Part shown: positions 9,146 to 17,932 of the stretch, one piece after another
How the letters are laid out: every line of letters starts with the position of its first letter
Numbering within the stretch: the first letter of the stretch is position 1
Source: Natronospira proteinivora
Lineage (GTDB): Bacteria > Pseudomonadota > Gammaproteobacteria > Natronospirales > Natronospiraceae
Assembly (NCBI RefSeq): GCF_024170465.1
Contig: NZ_JALJYF010000001.1
Span: forward strand, 1,240,001-1,304,000
DNA: 64,000 nt
Direction of reading: 5' to 3'
The notes under the pieces: model-generated
Database searches by the model: none
The model's input: only the letters and a program-made list of their open reading frames with translations
Told to the model about the DNA's origin: nothing
Position numbers and translations under genes: made by a program

Positions 9146-9586
9146 ATGCAGACATCACAGATTACCGAAAAAAACATCACCGGCTTCGATGACATGATCG
9201 CCATCGCCGCCAGCGAGCCGCAGCCGCATAAGCTATTGACGGTCTTGTTGCGAGTGGACAGCCCTTATCGTCAGGATGCCGATGGCAAAACCCGGCCCAT
9301 CGAGAACGAGGGGGAATTGGTGCCCATCGCCATCAAGGCCCATGATGTGGATGAAGATCTGGACTTTGCCACCCTCAAAGCCGATGCCGATGCCGGCGCC
9401 CCCGGCTGGGGCCTGATGATGACCGCCGTTTTACCCGGCCAGGGCCCCCAACCGCCCAGCGAGGAAGACGTGGACAATCATCTCAAACGCATGGCCCAGA
9501 CCGTCATGTCTGGAGGCGATATGAGTCGATTCCTCTTTGTCGACCGAAAAGGCGAAGCCGTCATGATGGAGAGCCACCATGGCTGA
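9146..9586 (+). CDS. Small unknown protein between the isomerase and moeA
   Basis: I do not recognise a family for this 146-residue soluble, acidic protein. The chosen ATG at 9146 follows AAGGG at 9135-9139; an earlier in-frame start at 9053 would lie inside the REP palindrome and is unlikely. The protein has no signal peptide or membrane helix. A readable motif is KLLTVLLRVDSPYR in the first third, and the C-terminus SRFLFVDRKGEAVMMESHHG ends with two histidines. It overlaps moeA by 8 bp, so the two are co-translated. The context (nar genes on one side, Moco synthesis on the other) suggests a role in nitrate reductase or cofactor biology, but nothing in the sequence proves this. Confidence 0.8.
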   Translation: MQTSQITEKNITGFDDMIAIAASEPQPHKLLTVLLRVDSPYRQDADGKTRPIENEGELVPIAIKAHDVDEDLDFATLKADADAGAPGWGLMMTAVLPGQGPQPPSEEDVDNHLKRMAQTVMSGGDMSRFLFVDRKGEAVMMESHHG

Positions 9587-10826
9587 AGAGGCAACGCTCG
9601 CCGACTGCGATCACAACGCCCGGCAACTGCTTACCGTCTCTGAGGCCCAGCAAAGGCTGCTGGACGCCACTGTTCCCGTCCCGGAGACCGAATCACTGCC
9701 CATCAGCGACTGTCTGGGCCGAGTACTGGCTGAATCGGTGATTGCCGAGGCGGCGACACCGCCGGCGGATAACAGCGCCATGGATGGTTACGCCCTGCGT
9801 GCAGTGGATGCCGACAGGGAACAGGGGCTTGCACTCAGCCAACGCATTCCGGCCGGCCACGCCCCATCTCCATTGGAGCCGGGCACGGCCGCGCGCATCT
9901 ACACGGGCGCAGTAGTCCCCGAAGGGGCAGATACCGTGATCATGCAGGAGCGCTGCCGGGAAGAAGACGGCCATGTCTTTATTGAGGGGCCGGTCAAGGT
10001 GGGCGACAACATCCGACGGGCCGGGGAAGATATCCAGGCCGGTGATGAAATCCTAAGAAGCGGCCAACGCCTGCGCCCGCAGGATATCGGGGTTGCCGCC
10101 GGCTCCGGCTTGGCCCAGCTGACGGTCCGCCGACGGCCCGTGGTGGCCATCCTCTCCACCGGCGATGAACTGGTTCAGCCCGGCAAGCCCCTGGGCCCGG
10201 CCCAGATCTATAACAGCAATGAAAGCATGCTCACCGGCCTGCTGCAGAGCCTGGGTTGTACGGTGCTGCCCGCCTGGCAGGTGGCGGATACGCCCGAAGC
10301 TACCCGGCAGGCACTGAGCGAGGCTGCGGACCAGGCCGATCTTGTGGTTTCCAGCGGCGGTGTCTCGGTGGGGGATGAAGATCATGTAAAAGCGGCCGTT
10401 CAGGCACTGGGGCGGCTGGATCTGTGGCGAATCGCCGTCAAACCCGGCAAGCCCCTGGCTTTCGGTTATATTGGAAATGAGTCAGTGGAGACCCCCTTCC
10501 TGGGTCTGCCGGGTAATCCGGTTTCCCTGTTCGTTACCTTTCTCTTGTTTGGTGCCCCCCTGCTTCGCAAGATGCAGGGTCATCGCCAAGTCATTCCCAC
10601 GCCTATTCATCTGCCAGCGGATTTCGAACGGCCCAAGGCCGGTAAACGGGAGGAATACATTCGGGTGCGCCTGGAAGACAGCAAGCTGAAAGCCTACCCA
10701 CATCAGGGCTCCGGCGTGCTCAGCTCTGCCAGCTGGGCGGATGGCCTGGCCAAAGTGCCGGCGGATGAGACCGTGGCCAGAGGCGATCGGGTGGCCTATT
10801 TTCCATTTTCTGAATTGGCAGGATGA
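9579..10826 (+). CDS. moeA: Molybdopterin molybdotransferase MoeA
   Basis: Inserts molybdate into adenylylated molybdopterin to form Mo-cofactor, which NarG needs. The 415-residue protein shows the family motifs in order: NSAMDGYAL near residue 66, GAVVPEGADTVIMQE around 110-125, STGDEL near 193, NSNESML, SGGVSVGDEDHVK around 257-270 and GLPGNPVS near 310. It overlaps the upstream unknown gene by 8 bp. REP palindromes lie upstream of that gene and downstream of moeA. It probably serves as a dedicated cofactor gene for anaerobic nitrate respiration, though a housekeeping role is equally possible because other Moco genes are not in view. Confidence 0.96.
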   Translation: MAEEATLADCDHNARQLLTVSEAQQRLLDATVPVPETESLPISDCLGRVLAESVIAEAATPPADNSAMDGYALRAVDADREQGLALSQRIPAGHAPSPLEPGTAARIYTGAVVPEGADTVIMQERCREEDGHVFIEGPVKVGDNIRRAGEDIQAGDEILRSGQRLRPQDIGVAAGSGLAQLTVRRRPVVAILSTGDELVQPGKPLGPAQIYNSNESMLTGLLQSLGCTVLPAWQVADTPEATRQALSEAADQADLVVSSGGVSVGDEDHVKAAVQALGRLDLWRIAVKPGKPLAFGYIGNESVETPFLGLPGNPVSLFVTFLLFGAPLLRKMQGHRQVIPTPIHLPADFERPKAGKREEYIRVRLEDSKLKAYPHQGSGVLSSASWADGLAKVPADETVARGDRVAYFPFSELAG

Positions 10827-10832
10827 ATATTT

Positions 10833-10949
10833 CCCGCAGAGGCGCGGAGGTGTTAAAACACCCCCCGTAGGAGCGGATTCATCCGCGATTGGCGATCGGA
10901 GGGCACGGTGGCCAATTAGGACCCAATCGCGAATGAATTCGCTCCTACG
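10833..10949. repeat. REP-type palindrome 2 with preceding tandem module
   Basis: Bases 10866-10949 form the second copy: left arm CGTAGGAGCGGATTCATCCG, right arm GAATTCGCTCCTACG, with inner GCGATTGG/CCAATCGC pairing. Bases 10833-10850 just upstream read CCCGCAGAGGCGCGGAGG, again a short purine-rich tandem. It sits between moeA and moaB, 18 bp before moaB, so transcripts crossing it would carry the hairpin right before the moaB start. Confidence 0.85.
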
Positions 10950-10967
10950 AGAGATCAATCAACCAAG

Positions 10968-11510
10968 GTGAAATCAATGTCGAGAAAAGGCTGTGCCGAC
11001 AAACCCTTCGTACCCATCCGGATTGCCGTGCTGACGGTGTCCGATTCCCGAACCCGGGAGAATGACACCTCGGGGGATACCTTGCAGGAACGGTTGGAGA
11101 CGGCCGGGCATGAGTTAGCCGACCGAATGATCGTGCGGGATGATATTTTCCAGCTACGCGCGGGGGTCTCACGCTGGATTGCGGATGAGACCGTGGACTG
11201 TGTTCTGATTACGGGGGGCACGGGTATTACCGGCCGGGACAATACCCCGGAAGCCATCCGGCCACTACTGATCCGGGATATTCCCGGCTTCGGAGAACTC
11301 TTCCGCCACTACAGCCTGGAGGAAATCGGCACCTCCACCGTCCAATCCAGAGCCTTCGCCGGCACCGCCAACGCCACCCTGATCTTCGCCCTCCCCGGCT
11401 CCACCGGCGCCTGCCGCACCGCCTGGGACCGCATCCTCGGCGATCAACTGGACGCCCGCACCGGGCCCTGCAACTTCATCTCCCTGATTCCGCGTTTGAA
11501 TGAGGCTTGA
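10968..11510 (+). CDS. moaB: Molybdenum cofactor biosynthesis protein MoaB
   Basis: MoaB/MogA-type enzyme that adenylylates molybdopterin ahead of molybdenum insertion. The 180-residue protein contains the signature ITGGTGITGRDNTPEA around residues 82-97 and the beginning VLTVSDSRTRENDTSG around 24-39, both typical of MoaB. The C-terminus LPGSTGACRTAWDRIL is also characteristic. It follows moeA with a REP palindrome in between and precedes a repeat-rich stretch. The start ATG at 10968 follows AAGGTGAAATCA. Whether it is functionally MoaB or MogA cannot be settled by eye. Confidence 0.95.
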   Translation: MKSMSRKGCADKPFVPIRIAVLTVSDSRTRENDTSGDTLQERLETAGHELADRMIVRDDIFQLRAGVSRWIADETVDCVLITGGTGITGRDNTPEAIRPLLIRDIPGFGELFRHYSLEEIGTSTVQSRAFAGTANATLIFALPGSTGACRTAWDRILGDQLDARTGPCNFISLIPRLNEA

Positions 11511-11521
11511 GAGAAAATCGG

Positions 11522-11768
11522 AACACGAAGGACACGAAGAAAGGCAGGAGGGCACGAAGGGGTTGGTTCTGTTAGCGCTGCCCTTCTTCGTAACCTCTGG
11601 GCTTAAGACCCAAGCTGTCAAAGCTTAGTCAAGTTTGGAAGGGAACACAGAGATCACGGAGAAGCACGGAGGGACACGGAGTTGCTGTAGGAGCGAATTT
11701 ATTCGCGATTGGGCCCTAAGCGGACACCGTGCTCTCCGATCGCCGATCGCGGATAAATCCGCTCCTAC
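11522..11768. repeat. Tandem purine-rich repeats and REP-type palindrome 3
   Basis: The 314-bp gap between moaB and the transporter gene contains only repeats. Bases 11522-11560 carry ACACGAAGG-type units, and 11644-11690 carry CACGGAG-type units (three near-copies). Bases 11697-11768 are a third REP palindrome: left arm GTAGGAGCGAATTTATTCGC, right arm GGATAAATCCGCTCCTAC, with GCGATTGG/CCGATCGC inside. I see no gene here. As with copies 1 and 2, the palindrome is directly preceded by a tandem module. Confidence 0.85.
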
Positions 11769-11824
11769 GGTTGCCTAGCCGCCAGCAGTATTTCCCTTCG
11801 TGTTCGCCTTTCCAAAGGTCAGTC

Positions 11825-12706
11825 TTAGGAACCCGCCTCGCAGGTTTTTCGAATGACACGCAGGCGGCGTTTTTCTTCCAGGCTTTGCAGGATGATGGGC
11901 ACCACGATCATGGCCGAGCCCAGGTAGAACCAGATATCCGGGACTTCGGCGAACCAGACCCAACCGATCAGCATGGCCCAGATCAGGCCGGTGTACTCGG
12001 CGCTGGTGACCTGGTTGGCGGAGACATGCCGATAGGCCAGCAGGACCGTGATGTTGTAGCCCAGGATGAAGAACGACGAGGCGAAGGCCGTCCCCAGCAG
12101 GGTGGGATCGAACGGCGCCCCTTCCACCAGGGCCAGAACCGTGGCTGCTGGAATCACATAAAGATGAGTGAGCAGCAGGGTATGGGCCATGGTCTGGCCC
12201 TTGGGCAGCTTGCGCACCAGCAGCGCATTGATGGCCAGGGCAAAGGCCAGGCCCAGGGCGCTCAAGCTCTCCCAGCTCAGTTCCACTGGACGCAGGATCA
12301 CCACGATGCCGAGAAAACCGCTGACCACGGCGAAGAAACTCAGCCAGCTCAGCCGCTCTCCGAAAAACCACACCCCGAACACCATCACCAATACCGGTGC
12401 CGCGTAGAAAATGGCATTGGCGGTGGCCAGGGGCAGACTGTTAAGGGCGACAATCATGCACAGCACACCCGCCAGACCCACATGGGCCCGGATCAAGTGG
12501 ATCTTCGTGCCTTCAAACAGCCGGCCACGATCAATCATCCCCAGAAAGGGCAACAACAGGGCCAGGGTACAAAACACCCGCAGCAGCACGAACTGGAAGA
12601 TGGGCACATCGCCCCCCTGCCATTTGATGATGCTGTCCGAGATGATGGCCAAAAAATTGCCGATCACCAGCAGGACAATCGCGCTGTTTATGGTGCGCCC
12701 TGACAT
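11825..12706 (-). CDS. EamA/DMT-family transporter
   Basis: Inner-membrane drug/metabolite exporter of the EamA family. The 293-residue protein contains about ten hydrophobic helices in two repeated halves, the usual DMT layout, and ends in a basic cytoplasmic tail (LEEKRRLRVIRKTCE). The substrate cannot be read from sequence; relatives export amino acids, nucleosides or toxic metabolites. The gene is divergent from a LysR regulator gene with 117 bp between the starts, an arrangement that usually means the regulator controls the exporter. Its 3' end faces the REP-containing repeat region. Confidence 0.9.
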   Translation of the reverse strand: MSGRTINSAIVLLVIGNFLAIISDSIIKWQGGDVPIFQFVLLRVFCTLALLLPFLGMIDRGRLFEGTKIHLIRAHVGLAGVLCMIVALNSLPLATANAIFYAAPVLVMVFGVWFFGERLSWLSFFAVVSGFLGIVVILRPVELSWESLSALGLAFALAINALLVRKLPKGQTMAHTLLLTHLYVIPAATVLALVEGAPFDPTLLGTAFASSFFILGYNITVLLAYRHVSANQVTSAEYTGLIWAMLIGWVWFAEVPDIWFYLGSAMIVVPIILQSLEEKRRLRVIRKTCEAGS

Positions 12707-12776
12707 GCTTTCTATACCTTTTCGTTGCTGAATGCCGTGACTTGAGGCGCCATTCTAAAAGTCACAACCCATGATG

Positions 12777-12782
12777 TATAAT
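12777..12782 (+). promoter_or_regulatory. Possible -10 box of the LysR-type regulator gene
   Basis: A perfect TATAAT lies 42 bp before the regulator ATG, within an AT-rich 117-bp divergent region that also contains the related half-sites CTATTAG and TTATTAG at about 12797-12812. No good -35 box was seen at the standard spacing, consistent with an activator- or autorepressor-dependent promoter. The assignment is tentative. Confidence 0.4.
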
Positions 12783-12823
12783 GATCTATATTCACAACCT
12801 ATTAGTTTATTAGATAATAACCC

Positions 12824-13768
12824 ATGAAACTGCCGCCCCTTAAAACCTTGCCCGTATTCGAGACCGTCGCCCGGCTAAGCAGCTTCTCCCGTGCTGCGGA
12901 GGCCCTGAACATCAGCCAGAGCGCCGTCAGTCACCAGATTCGGCAGCTGGAGGATTACCTGGGGGAACCCCTGTTTCTGCGAACCGGCCGCCAGATTCGT
13001 CTCACCGAAGAGGGCAACCAGTACTTCGAACAGATCAGTTCCGCCCTCAGCCAGATCGAGCGGGCCAGCGAACAACTACAGGGCAATGAGGACACCCAGC
13101 TGCGCCTGGCGGTCTACAGCTCCTTTGCCGTCAGCTGGCTGATCCCACGGCTGCCCCGGCTTCAACGCCTGCACCCCCAGCTGGATCTGGACCTGGAAAT
13201 GCTCAGCGAGCTCCCCCGCATGTCGGACCGGATGGGCGATTGCTTTATCGCCATTAACCCGAAACAGCGGGGATTCAGCTCGGAACTCCTCTATTCGGAA
13301 CGCATGTTCCCGGTTTGCAGCCGCCAATACTGGCAACAGATGGTGGATGACCTGGGCCAGGCCGGCCTGCTTGATGAGGGGCCGCCGGAAAAGCTCAATA
13401 CCGGCTGGATTCAGCGCTATACCCTACTCTCCGCCACCAGCATCTTTGAGAAGAAGAACGAGGACTGGCGTCGCTGGCTGGCCGTGGAGGGGGAAACGGT
13501 ACACGGGACTACCCGCGTTCAGCATTTCAGCCACATGATCATGGCCCACGAGGCTGCCCGCCACCATCAGGGGATCGCGCTGAGCAACGATTACATGTTT
13601 GATCCGGAAGACCCCATACTGGTCCGCCTTCCCTGTCATATTCTCAATACCGGTGACGAGTTCCACTTCGCCTACAAGACCAGCCGAAGAAACGAAGCGG
13701 CCATTCGCCTTCTTAAACAATGGCTTATCCAGGAGGCTATCCGGTCCGGCCTGCGGGGAGAAGGCTGA
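12824..13768 (+). CDS. LysR-family regulator, GcvA-like
   Basis: DNA-binding transcription factor. Residues 1-65 are a winged helix-turn-helix of the GcvA subgroup (PPLKTLPVFETVARLSSF, then AAEALNISQSAVSHQIRQLE). A LysR substrate-binding domain follows from about residue 90 to 300. The 314-residue length is normal. It is divergently transcribed from an EamA-type exporter and most likely regulates that gene, sensing a small metabolite that the exporter handles (inference from layout). The next gene downstream, an ABC binding protein, starts 225 bp later and could also be a target. Confidence 0.92.
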   Translation: MKLPPLKTLPVFETVARLSSFSRAAEALNISQSAVSHQIRQLEDYLGEPLFLRTGRQIRLTEEGNQYFEQISSALSQIERASEQLQGNEDTQLRLAVYSSFAVSWLIPRLPRLQRLHPQLDLDLEMLSELPRMSDRMGDCFIAINPKQRGFSSELLYSERMFPVCSRQYWQQMVDDLGQAGLLDEGPPEKLNTGWIQRYTLLSATSIFEKKNEDWRRWLAVEGETVHGTTRVQHFSHMIMAHEAARHHQGIALSNDYMFDPEDPILVRLPCHILNTGDEFHFAYKTSRRNEAAIRLLKQWLIQEAIRSGLRGEG

Positions 13769-13993
13769 ACATGCAAGTCCGAAGCGCAGGGAACTGCTTT
13801 GATCCTTCCCCTGCCTCATGGTACTAATTCGCTTACCATCAAGGCATCATGGACCTTCTTCCGAGCATCATACTGGCCTGCTTTGCATCCCTCGCGATGG
13901 GGCAAAACAGCCCTGCGGAGTGAATACGGCCAGCGCTGGCCGCTGGCACTCATGTATCAAAAACAGCAAATATTTTTATATCGGAGCCTGACA

Positions 13994-15148
13994 ATGCCAC
14001 TCAAAAGATACTGGATTGTATTACTAACCTCCATGGCCCTGACTTGCACGGCGGGGGCTGAGACAACGGTCCGTATCGGTGCCAGTATGTCGGAAAGTGG
14101 GGATTACGCCACCCAAGGTACGGCAGCGGCCAACGGCTATCGCCTCTGCGAGACCCATCTCAACGAAGCCGGCGGCATCCTAGGCCGTCCCGTGGAGTTC
14201 ATCATCCAGGATGATGAATCCAGCTCTGATAGAGCCCAGGAGATTTATCAAAGCCTGATCAAGGAAGAACAGGTGGATGCCGTCATGGGCCCCTATGGCT
14301 CCACTCTGACTGAAGCGGTTGCTCCCGTGACGGAAGAACATGAACTTGTGCACATATCCCCGCTGGCTGCCACCACCTCCATATGGGAGCAGGGACGGGA
14401 TTACCTGTTCATGGTACTGCCACCGGCGGAGCTTTTCCTGGCCGGTTTGATCGATATGGCCGATGAAAAGGGGGTCAAGCGTATCGCCATACTGGAAGAG
14501 TCCCAGCTTTTCCCCCAAGCAGCCGGTGCAGGAGCAGAAGAACTCGCCATTGACCGCGGTATGGAGGTGGTCTTCCGGGAAGCGTATCCCAGCGGCAAGG
14601 AAGACTTTGGCGATGTGATGGATATGCTGAAGTCCGGAGAGGTTGAGGTCCTTGCCATGGCGGCATCGAATCTGGATGATTTTATTCGCGTGACAGAAGC
14701 CCTCAAGGTGGCCGACGTCAATCTCACAATGTTTGGTACCTCCGGCGCAGTGGATGAATACCAAGAGGCATTGGGTGCCGATGCCGAGTATCACTACGGA
14801 CTTTCCGCCTGGGAGCCCAGCCTGCCCAATCCGGGTATCGATGATTTTGTTAAATCGTATGAAGCACGCTTTGATCGGCGGCCCAGCTTCCACGCCGCTG
14901 GGGGCTACGGCAGCTGCCAGCTATTTGCCAAGGCGGTTGAGAAAGCAGGCACCCTGGATCAGGACAAGGTACGTGATGCCCTTCTCGAGCTGGAGACCAC
15001 AACTGTCTTCGGCCCCTACGCCGTAGACGAACGTGGCTATCAGACAGCTAACCAAGGGGTATTCATTCAGTGGCAGGACGGTGAGAAAGTGGTGGTCTGG
15101 CCGTCACCATTGGCCGACAGTGAAGCCCGTTTTCCAACCCCTGAGTGA
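13994..15148 (+). CDS. Branched-chain amino-acid-type ABC substrate-binding protein (orphan)
   Basis: Periplasmic ligand-binding protein of the Leu/Ile/Val-binding (Peripla_BP_6) family. The chosen ATG at 13994 gives a 384-residue protein that begins with a clear signal peptide (basic MPLKR, hydrophobic core, ACTAGAET-like cleavage region TCTAGAE). The mature part begins TVRIGASMSESGDYATQG, the classical start of this fold. The frame is open upstream to 13799, but that would bury the signal peptide. No permease or ATPase gene is adjacent, so it may serve a transporter encoded elsewhere or act as a sensor. The ligand is unknown. Confidence 0.88.
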   Translation: MPLKRYWIVLLTSMALTCTAGAETTVRIGASMSESGDYATQGTAAANGYRLCETHLNEAGGILGRPVEFIIQDDESSSDRAQEIYQSLIKEEQVDAVMGPYGSTLTEAVAPVTEEHELVHISPLAATTSIWEQGRDYLFMVLPPAELFLAGLIDMADEKGVKRIAILEESQLFPQAAGAGAEELAIDRGMEVVFREAYPSGKEDFGDVMDMLKSGEVEVLAMAASNLDDFIRVTEALKVADVNLTMFGTSGAVDEYQEALGADAEYHYGLSAWEPSLPNPGIDDFVKSYEARFDRRPSFHAAGGYGSCQLFAKAVEKAGTLDQDKVRDALLELETTTVFGPYAVDERGYQTANQGVFIQWQDGEKVVVWPSPLADSEARFPTPE

Positions 15149-15174
15149 TCCCAGCGTCAATAAGTGAGGCGGTA

Positions 15175-16830
15175 ATGCTCAAGCGGCGACTGTATTCAGT
15201 GTATTCGGGCATAAGAAACCAGTTCTCGATTGTCGGGCTCTTGCTGGGGACTTTTTTCTTCGCCCTGTCACTAACGCCGTCGCTGCTGCCACGGGTCGAT
15301 ATCATCCAGGGCATCATTTCCGGATTCTCGCTGGCGGCCGGGTATGGCCTGGGGGTACTGAGCGTCGGACTGTGGGGCTACCTCCAGCTACCGTCGCCGC
15401 CGAACCGGGTTCAATATGTCCTAAAGGGCATCGCGGCGGCTAGCTGCATCATCCTGGCGGTGATTTTTCTCTGGCGTGCCGACGCCTGGCAAAATGATCT
15501 GCGTTCACTGATGGAAATGGAAGCCACCACCGGCGTACGCTCCCTGGTAGTGGCACTGGTCGCCCTGGTGGTTTTCTCCCTACTGCTGTTGATCGCACGC
15601 CTGTTCCGAAACCTCTTTTTCTTCCTGTCAGGCAAACTATCGGCCTATGTCCCACCACGTATCTCTCATCTCATGGGACTGCTCGCGGCGTTTGCCCTGT
15701 TTTGGGCCATTGTTGACGGGATTCTTTTCTCCTTCGCCCTGCGCAGTGCCGACACCACGCACCAACAGATCGATGCCCTGATGGAGGCCGAATTGGATCG
15801 TCCCCTGGATCCCAGGCGAAGCGGCAGTGATGCCTCGCTGCTGAACTGGGAAGAAATGGGTCGGCAAGGCCGACGTTTCCTGGCAACCGGCCCCAGTCAG
15901 TCGGACATTGCTGCTTTCTCGGAAGGTGATGCGCGTGAGCCCATTCGTGTCTATGTGGGTCTTAACGCCGCGAACACGCCCGAGGAAAGAGCCGAGCTGG
16001 CGCTGGCGGAGTTAAAGCGGGTGGATGCCTTCTCACGGGAAATGCTGATCCTCATCACGCCCACCGGGACCGGCTGGGTTGATCCGGCAGGTATAAATCC
16101 CATCGAGTACCTTCAGCGCGGCAATGTCGCCAGTGTAGCGGCCCAGTATTCTTATCTACCGAGCCCGATCTCCCTGATGGCGGAAGGTGCCTACGGCGCC
16201 GAGAGTGCCCGTGCCCTTTTCCAGTCCGTCTATGGTCACTGGCGCTCCCTTCCAAGACAGGAACGGCCCCGGTTGTATTTGTTCGGCTTGAGTCTGGGCG
16301 CCCTTAACTCGGACCGGTCCTTCGATTTTTACGACATTATCGATGACCCTTTTCACGGGGCCCTCTGGAGTGGCCCACCCTTCCGCAGTGATACCTGGCG
16401 TGACGCCACGGAACGCCGGCGTCCGGACTCTCCGGCCTGGCTACCCCGCTTCCGGGATGACTCTGTAATTCGCTTTGCCAACCAGGATGGGGGATTGGAT
16501 ACGGGGATGGCCCCTTGGGGGGATTTTCGACTGGCCTATCTGCAATACGCCAGCGATCCCATTACCTTCTTTGATCCGGCAAGCCTGCTTCGCGAACCGG
16601 ACTGGCTCAAGACCCCCAGGGGCCCCGATGTATCCGAACATCTTCGATGGTTTCCGGTGGTCACCATGCTGCAACTGGCCGCCGATATGGCGGCAGGGAG
16701 TTCCCCCAGGGGTTATGGCCATGAGTATGCCCCAGCGCACTACCTTCAGGCCTGGCTGGCATTGACTGAACCTGACGACTGGAGTCATGCCGAACTGCAG
16801 CGCCTGCAGGAACGACTCAACAGCGAGTAG
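15175..16830 (+). CDS. Membrane alpha/beta-hydrolase (Abhydrolase_9 type)
   Basis: Predicted integral-membrane hydrolase of unknown substrate. The ATG at 15175 follows GTGAGGCGG and is preferred to an earlier start at 15145 that overlaps the previous gene. The N-terminal 200 residues contain about five hydrophobic helices, and the remainder is soluble. The motif GLSLGA around residue 371 matches the nucleophile elbow of the alpha/beta-hydrolase family with this two-domain layout. The C-terminal HEYAPAHYLQAWLAL segment carries the histidines expected near the catalytic site. The length of 551 residues fits the family. The reaction is undefined in all relatives I know. Confidence 0.82.
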   Translation: MLKRRLYSVYSGIRNQFSIVGLLLGTFFFALSLTPSLLPRVDIIQGIISGFSLAAGYGLGVLSVGLWGYLQLPSPPNRVQYVLKGIAAASCIILAVIFLWRADAWQNDLRSLMEMEATTGVRSLVVALVALVVFSLLLLIARLFRNLFFFLSGKLSAYVPPRISHLMGLLAAFALFWAIVDGILFSFALRSADTTHQQIDALMEAELDRPLDPRRSGSDASLLNWEEMGRQGRRFLATGPSQSDIAAFSEGDAREPIRVYVGLNAANTPEERAELALAELKRVDAFSREMLILITPTGTGWVDPAGINPIEYLQRGNVASVAAQYSYLPSPISLMAEGAYGAESARALFQSVYGHWRSLPRQERPRLYLFGLSLGALNSDRSFDFYDIIDDPFHGALWSGPPFRSDTWRDATERRRPDSPAWLPRFRDDSVIRFANQDGGLDTGMAPWGDFRLAYLQYASDPITFFDPASLLREPDWLKTPRGPDVSEHLRWFPVVTMLQLAADMAAGSSPRGYGHEYAPAHYLQAWLALTEPDDWSHAELQRLQERLNSE

Positions 16831-16922
16831 GAAAGAATATCGCTGCCGGAAATGAGAGGAGATGGTAATCTTAAGGAGCCGCCAAGCTTATTGCCACCGC
16901 ACGGGCACACGCATAGGGAGCC

Positions 16923-17858
16923 ATGCTAATGCCGACTTCCCGGCCTGTCCAAAGCAGTTTCCTGGACCAAGTGCTGGACTGCCTCCAGGATCAGTTGATC
17001 GTCATTGACTCAGCCGGCGTCATCCAGTACGTCAATCATGCCTGGCTTCAGTTCGCGCGCGAAAATGGGGGAAACCAACCAGACACCTCATGGCTCAACC
17101 AGAATTATCTGAACGTCTGCGACCAGGCAGCCGCCTCGGGAGACGAGATGGGGCGCAAAGCCGCTGCGGGCATCCGAAAGGTAATCGCCAATCCTGGGGA
17201 GGCCTTCTATTTGGAGTACCCTTGCCACACGCCCAATCAGTACCGATGGTTCATGATGCGGATCACCTCCTTTTCCGAAGGAGGCAAACACTGGTTTGTA
17301 ATTGCCCATAATGACATAACCGAACGCAAGCTGGCGGAAGAGCGGGTGGAAGCACTTTCACGCCAGGACAGCCTGACCGGAATCAGCAATCGACGGAACT
17401 TCACATTCTTCCTGGATCAGGAGTGGCGGCGGTGCCGACGCAATGGCCGTCCTATTGCACTGGCCATGATCGATATTGACCATTTCAAGCTATTCAATGA
17501 TCGATATGGCCATCAAGCGGGTGACGACGCCCTGATTTCGGTGGCTAATTCACTATCGCTGGCTTGCCAGCGGCCCACCGATCATTGCGCCCGTTATGGT
17601 GGTGAGGAGTTCATCATCGTGCTTGGGAACACCGACCTGGAAAGGGCGCGACCGCTGGTGGAGGATTTCCTGGAGCGCATTCGGGAACTGGACATCCCCA
17701 ACGAAGACTCTCCCGACCATCCAATCCTGACTGCAAGCGCGGGCCTTACCAGCCTCGTGCCATCTGCCGAGAATAGCCAGGAAAACCTTGTTGAGTCGGC
17801 CGATAAGCTACTTTATGAAGCCAAGCACCTCGGGCGCGACCAATTGGTGGCTCGCTGA
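16923..17858 (+). CDS. PAS-GGDEF diguanylate cyclase with product-inhibition site
   Basis: Predicted to make cyclic di-GMP from two GTP. A PAS sensory domain covers about residues 12-130 and the GGDEF domain about 140-308. The catalytic signature is GGEEF. Exactly five residues upstream is RPTD, matching the RxxD allosteric inhibition site, so the enzyme should be feedback-controlled. There is no membrane helix, so it is cytoplasmic. A second ATG at 16929 has better spacing from the GGGAG ribosome-binding site and may be the true start. It is one of two diguanylate cyclase genes in the window, while a c-di-GMP riboswitch lies at 54,772-54,860. Confidence 0.93.
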   Translation: MLMPTSRPVQSSFLDQVLDCLQDQLIVIDSAGVIQYVNHAWLQFARENGGNQPDTSWLNQNYLNVCDQAAASGDEMGRKAAAGIRKVIANPGEAFYLEYPCHTPNQYRWFMMRITSFSEGGKHWFVIAHNDITERKLAEERVEALSRQDSLTGISNRRNFTFFLDQEWRRCRRNGRPIALAMIDIDHFKLFNDRYGHQAGDDALISVANSLSLACQRPTDHCARYGGEEFIIVLGNTDLERARPLVEDFLERIRELDIPNEDSPDHPILTASAGLTSLVPSAENSQENLVESADKLLYEAKHLGRDQLVAR

Positions 17859-17932
17859 CCCCAAAGGGAGACCGTCCAGGAACACATGAACCCATCCCTG
17901 GGGCGCTGGACGCGACATCCCTGTCTGGGCCT

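Noticed and set aside
13850-13920. Possible sigma-54 promoter (TGGC...TTGCAT) before the ABC binding protein
   Set aside because: The GG-to-GC spacing is 10, not the required 12 bases.
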